Source: Onthophagus taurus (taxonomy: Eukaryota; Arthropoda; Insecta; Coleoptera; Scarabaeidae). From it: a stretch of DNA of 64,000 bases. The number at the start of each line of letters is the position of its first letter. The first letter of the stretch is position 1. The position numbers and the translations under genes are program-made. The stretch is taken from the NCBI RefSeq assembly GCF_036711975.1, contig NC_091975.1, positions 14,200,501 through 14,264,500 of the forward strand. Reading direction: 5' to 3'. This document shows, piece by piece, positions 8,661 through 17,438 of the stretch. The notes below the pieces were generated by a model, which was not told the DNA's origin, made no database searches, and was given only the letters and a program-made list of their open reading frames with translations.

Positions 8661-11600
8661 ATGTTCGCGTGTGATAAGTGTCAAAAGTCATTCAACGCCA
8701 AAAGGAGTCTCGATCGGCACACGCGACATTCGCATACTAATAACGCTAGGAACGAGTGTTCTTTATGCGATAAATCTTTTTCGAGATTCGACAATTTTCA
8801 AAGACATAAAAGATTAGTGCATGGTTTAGAAGTTGGTCCTCAGCGTCAAATGCCACCTCCAGCAATGGCAAATTATTTGAAAGCGAAACCCACCATCGAT
8901 GTACCACCATCTACATCATCGGCGGTGAGGTCAATTTTGCAACCTTCTGAACGTCTTCCTCAACCGCTGTTGGGTGATAATGGTTTAGAAGTTGGTCCTC
9001 AGCGTCAAGCGCCACCTCCAGCAATGGCAAATTGTTCGAAAGCAAAATCCACCATCGATGTACCACCATCTACATCATCGGCGCCGGCGGTAAGGTCAAT
9101 TTTGCAACCTTCTAAACATCTTCCTCAACCGCTATCGGGTGATAATAGATCAAAGGTATGCGATTTGTGCGGAATTTCTTTCATGAATCATATGGCTTTA
9201 GAGTCACATCTCAGGATGAATCATACGATAGAGGTTGAGAAAGGTGTTGAGAAGATTGCAACTTGTTACAAAGATCGAGTTGCGTCTTATAAAATATCTG
9301 GAGATCGTGATGATGATGATGATATCTCCACATATCTAGCGCGTACCCGAAATACTGTCGGAAATATTATCACATCTTACATGGCCCTGAACGGCTCGGT
9401 GAAGGTGCAACTCGAGCTTTTATCCATTTTTATTAAAACAACTATTAATGAAAATGGTGATGAGACCGTTACCGCCTCTGAAAAGAATTTTAATTCTAAA
9501 TTCGAAATTATTACACAATTCGCCGATTTTAATGAAACTTATGATAAGATGGTGGCAAGTATTAACCATCAAGCTGAAGAGTTTCAGGAGAGGGGGTCCG
9601 GTTGGGCCTTCTTTTCTATTTCATACCTTCTTCTAAACATAAACAAATTCCAACCAATACCCGGCTCGTCGTACATCCCGCTTCCAGATTCAATCGCTAC
9701 TAAGAAAGCGTGCATTAACATCAAAAATTACGATGACAACGCTTGCTTAGCTTGGTGTCTGGTATCTTATCTGCGGCCGGCTGAACGTCGTCGAAATTTA
9801 ACATCATCGTACCCGCACTTTTCAACCGTACTAAATTTAAAGGATATAAAGTTCCCCGTTCATTTAAAAGACATCCCTAAAATTGAACAATTAAATAATT
9901 TAAGTGTAAATATTTATGAACTAGTTAAATCATCTAAAGAATACGTGGTAGAAGGACCAATTTATTTTACAAAAAATCGACGGGATACCCATATAAATTT
10001 ACTTTATTTATATGAAAATGGACACGGACATTACGTTTTAATTGTAAATCTATCACGTTTGATTTCTAAACAAGTATACAACCACGGCCATTCTGTACAC
10101 CTTTGCGATGGTTGTTTAACACGCTTTTCCACACAAAAGTTGTTAAACGATCATCAACTGCATGATTGTAATCATATTAAAACCATTTTGCCATCGAAAA
10201 ATGTGCGCTCAAGGCCAAACTTTCTAGGTTCGTATACGCCTGAAAATATTTTACAATTTAATAATTATAAAAATACTCAAAACGTTCCCTTTGTTATATA
10301 TGCGGATTTTGAATCGATTTTAAAGCCGGTAGAGTTTTGCGAACCTAGTAGTTCAACATCTTTCACCGAAGCGGTAGATATACACATGCCGTATAGCTTT
10401 GCTTATTATATCGTTTCAACATCCGATGTTAAATATTATAAATTCGAAACGTATACGGGCCTCGATTGTGGTAAAGTTTTTGTTTCAAAATTAATCGAGG
10501 ACGTTAAATTTATTTACAACGAATATTTAAAATGTATTAAACCAATGCTACCTCTAACCGCTGCAGAGGAATTGAAATTTAATTCGGCTTCATTATGCCA
10601 TATTTGTAAGTCACCGTTTGATGGTTTTAATCAGAGTAAGGTTCACGACCATTGTCATATTACCGGCAGATTTAGAGGTGCCGCACATTCAACGTGTAAC
10701 CTTAATTTCAAACTCCCTAATTTCATTCCGATATTTCTTCACAATTTTAGCGGCTATGATTCACACTTATTCGTAAAGGAATTAGCTGATATCGAGTCGG
10801 AGGGTGGTATCGATGTTTTACCCAACAACAAGGAAAAATACATTAGCTTTAGTAAAAACGTTTTAGTTGATCGCGTTAAAAACCAGCACAAAGATGATTT
10901 TGAAAACGTCTACATGAAAATGCGCTTTGTAGATTCATTTAGGTTCATGGCATCCTCTCTCGATTCGCTCGCCAGCAATCTTGTGGACGATGACTTTATC
11001 CACGTTAAAAAATTTTTCATACGTCACGAACAGTTTAAATTGTTAACAAGAAAGGGTATTTTTCCTTATCAGTATATTGATTCTATTGATAGATTGGGTG
11101 AAACATCATTACCCTCTAAAGATGCTTTTATGAATAAGCTGAGCTTCGATGGTATAAGTGAAGGTGAATACAATCATGCGCAAACCGTTTGGCGTACATT
11201 CGGGTGTCAAAATTTACGTGAGTATTCTGATCTATATCTAAAGACCGATGTACTTTTACTTGCAGATATCTTTGAAAAGTTTCGGGAGGTTTGTTTTAGT
11301 ACTTATGGGTTAGACCCTGCCCATTATTATACAGCGCCAGGTTTATCTTGGGATGCTATGCTTAAGTTCACGCAGATCAAACTCGAACTTTTAACAGATA
11401 TAGATCAGGTACATTTCATTAAAAAGGGAATTCGCGGGGGCATCTCGTTTTGCAGCCATCGTCACGCTAAGGGAAATAATAAATATATGACCGATGGCAC
11501 TTTCAATACCGATTTACCTTCAAATTATTTAATGTATTGGGATGCAAATAACCTCTATGGATGGGCAATGTCTCAATATATGCCCGTTAATGAGTTTGTT

Positions 11601-12803
11601 TGGTTGGATGCGGCCCAAATTGGAAGTTTCGAATTTAGAAACGTATCCGATACCTCAGATTACGGGTATATATTGAACGTTGATATTGAATATCCGCGTG
11701 AATTGCACGATTTGCATAACGACCTACCATTTCTAGCCGAAAATATATGCCCGCCAAACTCTAAAAGCGTGAGCGATAAAAGACTTATTCCAAATTTATT
11801 TAATAAGAAAAATTATGTAATTCATTATAGAAATTTAAAGCATGCCGTCGCTCACGGTCTTATAGTTAGAAAAATTAATCGCATTTTATCTTTTAAACAA
11901 TCAGCTTGGCTTAAACCTTACATCGACGTTAACACACATTTACGCCAAACTGCCAAAAATAGTTTTGAAAAGGATTTTTTTAAATTAATGAATAATGCGG
12001 TTTTCGGTAAAACTATGGAAAATGTAGATAAAAGGGTCGATGTGAGGTTAGTGACAAGTTGGGAAGATATATGTAAGAGAACGGGTAGACCAAAATTAGG
12101 GGCACGTAGTCTAATTGCTAAATTAAATTTTAAGAATATAAAAATTTTTACGGAAACATTTTCGGCTATTCAAATGGAACATCTGCATGTGGTTTACGAT
12201 AAACCCTTATATGTAGGGTTTGCAGTTTTGGAAATTTCTAAATTACTCATGTACCAATTTTATTATGATTTTTTGAAACCTAAATTTGGCTCTGAAATTC
12301 AATTGTGCTACATGGATACCGACAGCTTCACTGTGTCCATTACCACAGATGATGTGTATGCATTCGTTAAAGATAATTTAGAACGCTTCGATACGTCAAA
12401 TTATCTTCCGGATAATGAGTTTAGCATCCCACTACAAAATAAAGCGGTATTGGGGTTGATGAAAGATGAAAATTCCGGTAGAATCATGTCAGAATTTATT
12501 GGTTTACGTTCTAAATTGTACGCTAATAGGGTCTGTTCCGGCCGTATCACTAAAAAGGCTAAAGGTGTAAAGAAGGCTGTGGTTAAACGCAAAATTACCT
12601 TTGAACATTATTTGGAATGTTTAACGTCAAAACGAGATATTTACATGAAACAATACTTGTTCAGAAGTCAAAAGCATAGCATATATACCATGCTACAAAA
12701 TAAATTGGCTCTTTCATCACGTGATTCGAAACGTTATATTAATGATGATGGGGTGAGTACATTAGCGTGGGGTCACTATCGTATCAACACTCCATTATCA
12801 TAA
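8661..12803 (+). CDS. polB: protein-primed family B DNA polymerase (Maverick) with zinc fingers
   Basis: About 1380 residues from ATG 8661, with no frame break. Order: two C2H2 zinc fingers (residues ~3-55), a tandem ~54-residue Pro-rich duplication, a third C2H2 finger (~168-190), and a region with a possible papain-like Cys (DNACLAWC, Cys ~362) and a later His. Then another Cys/His cluster, exonuclease I (YADFES, ~549), an endonuclease-VII-like zinc motif (CHIC...DHCHITGRFRGAAH...CN, ~646-680), exo II (NFSGYD) and exo III (YSDLYLKTD). The polymerase follows: motif A (DANNLYG, ~961), motif B (MNNAVFGKT, ~1110) and motif C (YMDTDS, ~1219). All catalytic acids are present. It copies the linear element from a terminal-protein primer. 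It is intronless at the site where the M1 and E genes have an intron. Confidence 0.93.
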   Translation: MFACDKCQKSFNAKRSLDRHTRHSHTNNARNECSLCDKSFSRFDNFQRHKRLVHGLEVGPQRQMPPPAMANYLKAKPTIDVPPSTSSAVRSILQPSERLPQPLLGDNGLEVGPQRQAPPPAMANCSKAKSTIDVPPSTSSAPAVRSILQPSKHLPQPLSGDNRSKVCDLCGISFMNHMALESHLRMNHTIEVEKGVEKIATCYKDRVASYKISGDRDDDDDISTYLARTRNTVGNIITSYMALNGSVKVQLELLSIFIKTTINENGDETVTASEKNFNSKFEIITQFADFNETYDKMVASINHQAEEFQERGSGWAFFSISYLLLNINKFQPIPGSSYIPLPDSIATKKACINIKNYDDNACLAWCLVSYLRPAERRRNLTSSYPHFSTVLNLKDIKFPVHLKDIPKIEQLNNLSVNIYELVKSSKEYVVEGPIYFTKNRRDTHINLLYLYENGHGHYVLIVNLSRLISKQVYNHGHSVHLCDGCLTRFSTQKLLNDHQLHDCNHIKTILPSKNVRSRPNFLGSYTPENILQFNNYKNTQNVPFVIYADFESILKPVEFCEPSSSTSFTEAVDIHMPYSFAYYIVSTSDVKYYKFETYTGLDCGKVFVSKLIEDVKFIYNEYLKCIKPMLPLTAAEELKFNSASLCHICKSPFDGFNQSKVHDHCHITGRFRGAAHSTCNLNFKLPNFIPIFLHNFSGYDSHLFVKELADIESEGGIDVLPNNKEKYISFSKNVLVDRVKNQHKDDFENVYMKMRFVDSFRFMASSLDSLASNLVDDDFIHVKKFFIRHEQFKLLTRKGIFPYQYIDSIDRLGETSLPSKDAFMNKLSFDGISEGEYNHAQTVWRTFGCQNLREYSDLYLKTDVLLLADIFEKFREVCFSTYGLDPAHYYTAPGLSWDAMLKFTQIKLELLTDIDQVHFIKKGIRGGISFCSHRHAKGNNKYMTDGTFNTDLPSNYLMYWDANNLYGWAMSQYMPVNEFVWLDAAQIGSFEFRNVSDTSDYGYILNVDIEYPRELHDLHNDLPFLAENICPPNSKSVSDKRLIPNLFNKKNYVIHYRNLKHAVAHGLIVRKINRILSFKQSAWLKPYIDVNTHLRQTAKNSFEKDFFKLMNNAVFGKTMENVDKRVDVRLVTSWEDICKRTGRPKLGARSLIAKLNFKNIKIFTETFSAIQMEHLHVVYDKPLYVGFAVLEISKLLMYQFYYDFLKPKFGSEIQLCYMDTDSFTVSITTDDVYAFVKDNLERFDTSNYLPDNEFSIPLQNKAVLGLMKDENSGRIMSEFIGLRSKLYANRVCSGRITKKAKGVKKAVVKRKITFEHYLECLTSKRDIYMKQYLFRSQKHSIYTMLQNKLALSSRDSKRYINDDGVSTLAWGHYRINTPLS

Positions 12804-12832
12804 ATAGTTTATATTTTTTGATTATATAATTG

Positions 12833-12960
12833 TAAAAAAAGGATTTCGATGGTTGAATTGCGAATCGCGTTTAAATGTAATTTTCTATTCCCTTTATGTT
12901 GTAAGTTCAATTCGGCCACTAAGGTATTTGTTAACGCTACTCCATCGAAATCCTTTTTAT
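12833..12960. repeat. inverted repeat after polymerase gene
   Basis: AAAGGATTTCGATGG at ~12838-12852 is repeated in inverted form as CCATCGAAATCCTTT at ~12942-12956, with a ~90-base spacer containing further partial complementarity. It lies just after the polymerase stop. It could be an RNA hairpin in the 3' end or a remnant of a small foldback insertion. Confidence 0.65.
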
Positions 12961-13036
12961 TATTTAAATTTTTGATGTAAATCCATTTTAGTTGTAAGTT
13001 AAATTCTACTGTTATTTAGTTGACTTTTAAAAAATT

Positions 13037-13525
13037 ATGTTTAATTGTAAATTTAAATCATATGTGTCTCAGTTACCTTTTAAAAATCGAAGTGTTCACA
13101 TCGTGGTCATAATGTCTTGGACTGACTTTCGTCTTAAACTGAAGCAGTGTTTAAATACCGATTTCCCAGAAGAAATTACCCAGCTCGATTTGGTACTTGT
13201 AGACATACGAGACATCGATGGTGATAAAATAAATGATTCGCAATTTGTACAATTTTGTGAATTTGAAAATAACATATGGAGGGTTTATCGCAAGGGTGAT
13301 ATTCTGTATGTTGGTAGTGATGAAGACTTTGAAGATCATCGGAAATTTAAAGACTTCCTAAAAGTTAATGGATACTTTCCTGATAATGAATCAGCTAAAT
13401 TAATTATTGACGACCATATTACTGTTAATGATTTTGAATATATTAACGATTGTTATTACAATTATAACTATTGGCATGTGTATCGTAATGCAAATACTAT
13501 ATTTGTTAATTTTACCGATTGTTAA
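13037..13525 (+). CDS. uncharacterised acidic protein downstream of polymerase, 162 aa
   Basis: An open frame from ATG 13037. A second ATG at 13112 (MSWTDF) is an alternative start giving 137 residues. It contains two similar segments: NIWRVYRKGDILYVGS around residue 78 and YWHVYRNANTIFVNF near the C-terminus, each preceded by an acidic stretch. It may therefore be an internally duplicated small domain. There is no signal peptide, membrane segment or recognised family. It lies between the polymerase and the right end of element A on the same strand, so it is probably an accessory gene of the element. It has no counterpart in E. Confidence 0.4.
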   Translation: MFNCKFKSYVSQLPFKNRSVHIVVIMSWTDFRLKLKQCLNTDFPEEITQLDLVLVDIRDIDGDKINDSQFVQFCEFENNIWRVYRKGDILYVGSDEDFEDHRKFKDFLKVNGYFPDNESAKLIIDDHITVNDFEYINDCYYNYNYWHVYRNANTIFVNFTDC

Positions 13526-14440
13526 ATTTTGTATATATTTAATTGTGTATAAACTTTCAAGATTGTATTTACGTACATCATTTTTGTTAATGAAAATGCA
13601 TTAAAACAATTTTATAATTTGTATTATTTTTTTACTTTCTTAATATTAATTATATATATATGTATAGCATTTCATTTAGGTCAATTATTCCATTGCTCAG
13701 CATTATTGCAGCCGCGCCGCGCCGATTGTAATTTGACACTTCCGCCGGCGAGGTGCATTACACTTTACTTGGTGATGCGCCGCGCCGATTGTCGTAAGTT
13801 GACACTTCCCCCCCCGGCGAGGAAAGCATTGTATCGCGTAACTCATAATCAGTTTTACTTTAGAAATCGAACGTGTCAAACGTAAACCGCGCGGAATGTC
13901 TCGTAGTCGTCTCTGTGTTTTTCTTTTTTTCGGTCTTTGTGAGTTTAAACCAAAGAAAAAATTTATTCGAAGTTGAGTTGGATTTACCCGTCAAACGTAA
14001 ACCGCGCGCAATGTCTCATAGTCGTCTCTGTGTTTTTTTTTCAGTCTTTGTGAGTTTACACCAAAGAAAAAATTTATTCGAAGTTGAGTTGGATTTACCC
14101 TATTTATTGTTCATGGAAAACGTCTTCGTCGAGCTGCGCATGGTCGTCACCTTCCGTTGTGATGGAGTTAGAAGCGGGGGCGGCTTGCTTCTCAACGTTT
14201 TTACTTACCCGGCTCGCTAAGGGTATTATCGATCAAGAAGGTTACAAGATCAATGTATAGTGCATAATAATAATAATAATAATAATAATAAAGGATGTTG
14301 GTAAACCGAAGCCCGCTCATATAATTGAATTTGTAAAAAAAGTACCATAACATTAAGGTTTTTATTATTTTTTTACTATTTATTATGTAATTAAAATGTT
14401 TATTAATACTTTTATTGGGTTGATTGGGGGGAAAAATTAA
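13526..14440 (+). promoter_or_regulatory. non-coding right-end region of element A with repeated promoter module
   Basis: At ~13683-13775 the module seen upstream of the polymerase recurs (CCATTGCTCAGCATTATTG, GACACTTCC, GAGGTGCATT). Part of it is then repeated in tandem with GC-rich changes at ~13770-13830. At ~13870-14100 there is a tandem duplication of ~120 bp (CGTCAAACGTAAACCGCGCG, then CCAAAGAAAAAATTTATTCG). Short frames here are repeats of the same sequence and have no coding signature. A (TAA)n tract is at ~14263-14292. I find no supported gene. Confidence 0.5.
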
Positions 14441-14520
14441 ATTGTGTTATTATTATTTTCCGGAATATTCCCAAGCTCCTGCGCACGCGCATTCAAGAGT
14501 TGTGAGGCGCGCCATCTTTC

Positions 14521-14970
14521 AGAAACGCCGATTCTAGACAAGAAGTTGTCGCACCTCCGCACCTCCGTGACGTCATCCGCCCGATGTAAAAGGATAGGGA
14601 GGGGTGTCAACCAAAGGCTTGGGGGAAAAAATAGGTTGGTAACCAGACCTGGTGATTTTTAAAAAAGTAACAGTCTACCTGGTTGGTAGTGGTTTAGTTT
14701 CACTACCGACCACTAGGTGGCGCGTTACTTTTTTAAAAAAGGTAACCGTCTACCTGGTTGGTAATGGTTTAGTTCCACTACCAGCCACTAGGTGGCGCGT
14801 TACTTTTTAAAAAATTCACCAGATCTAGTTACTTTTCCAATACCAACCTATTTTTTTTTTCACCTCCGCCTTAGGTTGGTACCCTTCCCTATCCTTTTAC
14901 ATTGGATTGATGACGTCACGGAGGTGCGGAGGTGCAATTTCCGGTCTAGAATCGGCGTTTCTATACTACT
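14521..14970. repeat. right terminal repeat of element A, foldback structure
   Basis: The two arms (~14521-14670 and ~14815-14960) are inverted copies. Each has a CGCCGATTCTAGA-type end, the dyad around TGACGTCA, a GGTTGGTA segment and a poly-A/T stretch. Between them are two tandem ~95-bp units that are themselves palindromic (GGTTGGTAGTGGTTTAG, then CACTACCGACCACTAGG). The outer end reads AGTAGTATAGAAACGCCGAT, closely matching the E terminus AGTAGTAGATAAAAGCCGAT. Satellite monomers begin at the next base, 14971. It could alternatively be a MITE derived from Maverick ends. Confidence 0.7.
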
Positions 14971-16638
14971 GTGATATTCAGATGGTAAATATTATTTTAG
15001 AGCATGTTGGAGATAAAAAACAAAATGTGCCCAAAACGTGATATTGTGACGTTATACGCCGTTTTGAGCCATGTTTGAACTTTCTATCACTTTTGGTTCC
15101 GGTAATTCTGTCGACCATATAGGTGATATTCAGGTGGCAAATGTCACATTGGAGCATTTGGAGATGAAAAACAAAATGTGCCCAAAACGTGATATTATGA
15201 CGTTATACGCTGTTCTGAGCCATGTTTGAACTTTCTATCACTTTTGGTTCCGGTAACTCTGTCGACCATATATGTGATATTCAGGTGGCAAATGTCACAT
15301 TGGAGCATGTTGGAGTTAAAAAACAAAATGTGCCCAAAGCATGATATTATGACGTTATACGCCGTTTTGAGTCATGTTTGAACTTTCTATCACTTTTGGT
15401 TCCGGTAATTCTGTCGACCATATATTTGATATTCAGATGCCAAATGTCACATTGGAGCATGTTGGAGATAAAAAACAAAATGTGCCCAAAACGTGATATT
15501 ATGACGTTATATGCCGTTTTGAGCCATGTTTAAACTTTCTATAACTTTTGGTTCCGGTAATTCTGTCGACCATATAGGTGATATTCAGATGCCAAATGTT
15601 ATATTGGAGCATGTTGGAGATAAAAAACAAAATGTGCCCAAAACGTGATATTATGACGTTATACGCCGTTTTGAGCCATGTTTGAACTTTCTATCACTTT
15701 TGGTTCCGGTAATTCCATCGACGATACAGGTGATATTCAGATGCCAAATGTCACATTGGAGCATGTTGGAGATAAAAAACAAAATGTGCCCAAAACGTGA
15801 TATTATGACGTTATACGCCGTTTTGGGCCATGTTTGAACTTTCTATCACTTTTGGTTCCGGAAATTCTGTCGACCATATATGTGATATTCAGTTGGTAAA
15901 TATTATTTTGGGGTATGTTGGAGATAAAAAACAAAATGTGCCCAAAACGTGATATTATGACGTTATACACCGTTTTGAGCCATGTTTGAACTTTCTATCA
16001 CATTTGGTTCCGGTAAATCTGGCGACCATATATGTGATATTCAGATGGTAAATATTATTTTAGAGCATGTTGGAGATAAAAAACAAAATGTGCCCAAAAC
16101 GTGATATTGTGACGTTATACGCCGTTTTGAGCCATGTTTGAACTTTCTATCACTTTTGGTTCCGGTAATTCTGTCGACCATATAGGTGATATTCAGGTGG
16201 CAAATGTCACATTGGAGCATGTTGGAGATAAAAAACAAGATGTGCCCAAAACGTGATATTATGACGTTATACGCCGTTTTGAGCCATGTTTGAACTTTCT
16301 ATCACTTTTGGTTCCGGTAATTCTGGCGACCATATATGTGATATTCAGATGGTAAATATTATTTTGGAGTATGTTGGAGATAAAAAACAAAATGTGCCTA
16401 AAAGTGATATTATGACGTTATACGCCGTTTTGAGCCATGTTTGAACTTTCTATCACTTTTGGTTCCGGTAATTCTGGCGACCATATATGTGATATTCAGA
16501 TGGTAAATATTATTTTGAAGTATGTTGGAGATAAAAAACAAAATGTGCATTAAACGTGATATTATGACGTTATACGCCGTTTTGAGCCATGTTTGAACTT
16601 TCAATCACTTTTGGTTCCGGTAATTCTGTCGACCATAT
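14971..16638. repeat. tandem satellite, about 11 monomers of ~152 bp
   Basis: Monomers starting with GTGATATTCAG occur at about 14971, 15123, 15274, 15424, 15578, 15730, 15882, 16034, 16186, 16338 and 16489, giving a period of 151-153 bp. Each contains ACGTGATATTATGACGTTAT, GCCATGTTTGAACTTTCTAT and TTGGTTCCGGTAATTCTGTC. Monomers differ at several scattered bases. No coding potential. The array begins exactly at the end of element A and ends exactly at the LTR of the errantivirus-like element, so both appear to have inserted into it. Confidence 0.95.
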
Positions 16639-16639
16639 A

Positions 16640-16906
16640 ATTATATTATTTAACTGTTATTTAGAGTTTTTTTTATTAAAAGGACGTTTTAATCATTTAA
16701 CTTTTATTTAAAATTATAATTTATTATATAAGATTTTATAAAAACGGAAGCGTAACTTGAACACCGCGTCGACGATTTGAGTACTTCGTGGAGTCGGAAT
16801 TACAATTCCCCGATGTCGAAGTACTCGCAGTTATTTATAACAATTAATTGCTGACGCTTCATATTCGGCAATTACAGTTGTTAAGGGGCAGCTACATTTG
16901 GTAACT
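16640..16906 (-). repeat. 3' LTR of errantivirus-like element
   Basis: 267 bp. Read on the minus strand it starts AGTTACCAAATGTAGC, directly after a purine-rich tract (GGGAGG), and ends in ATAATATAAT. It matches 25804-26061 almost base for base over the shared part; the poly-T run is one base longer here. The env stop codon lies inside it. The preceding TATA (16636-16639) is the expected 4-bp target duplication. Confidence 0.9.
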
Positions 16907-17438
16907 CCTCCCGTCTTAAAGTGAGCCAAGGATTTTGAGAGCTTCTCTCCGGGACTTGGGTTACCGAGTTGTCGCTATCCTGAACTTTTTTCCCTTTTCT
17001 AAAACAAACTAAAATAATGATTACAATAATTATGGTCACGGTTCCAATGAGCGACGTCATCGAACTCCCTAGACTGAAAAGGTGGTTGGTTCTGAATTCT
17101 CGTAGTCGTTGGTCTAGTTCAGTGAGATTGGTTCTCGCACCATTCATTGTTGCCAATTGGAGATTCTTCATGTGGATGTTTTCCAGTTGCCAAGGTGATT
17201 TATCTTCAGGTATGGTGGACAAATTTACAACGGCCGAATGGAATTGACGATCTGGTAAATTGTTGGTGGTGGTGCGTAAGATTTCCTTTCCCATGTGGAC
17301 GCTACAGTCTGGAGTAATTTGTATTAGAAGATTTCCTTCCAGTGGACGAACTTCCTGACGATCTTCGCACACCGTTTCTCCTGTTGAGTTGGCTTGAAAC
17401 AGTATCCATTCCGATTCGGTAGGATGTTGTTACGTTTT
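16881..17438 (-). pseudogene. env: env C-terminal part (transmembrane end)
   Basis: This frame encodes the last ~185 residues of an insect retrovirus envelope protein of the baculovirus F-like type. It has an ectodomain with paired Cys (CEDRQEV and TPDCSVH), a heptad-like segment, a long hydrophobic membrane anchor (SLIGTVTIIIVIIILVCF) followed by basic residues, and a short cytoplasmic tail. The stop lies within the 3' LTR, as is common in this group. The frame stops being coherent at ~17438, where foreign DNA begins. The N-terminal remainder is ~3.4 kb away at 20910-21542. The gene cannot make a complete fusion protein. Confidence 0.8.

Noticed and set aside
13619-14220. Frames of 88 and 115 codons at the right end of element A
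   Set aside because: They are built from tandem duplications of regulatory sequence (two copies of the same peptide) and show no conserved motif.
14521-14970. Independent MITE
   Set aside because: Considered because of the foldback shape, but the outer end matches Maverick termini and it lies at the expected right end of element A; kept only as an alternative.
16041-16604. Short frames in the satellite array
   Set aside because: Identical frames recur in each monomer by repetition; no start context or coding signature.
14971-16638. Regular repeats considered as a CRISPR array
   Set aside because: Repeats are contiguous 152-bp satellite monomers without spacers, in eukaryotic DNA with no cas genes.
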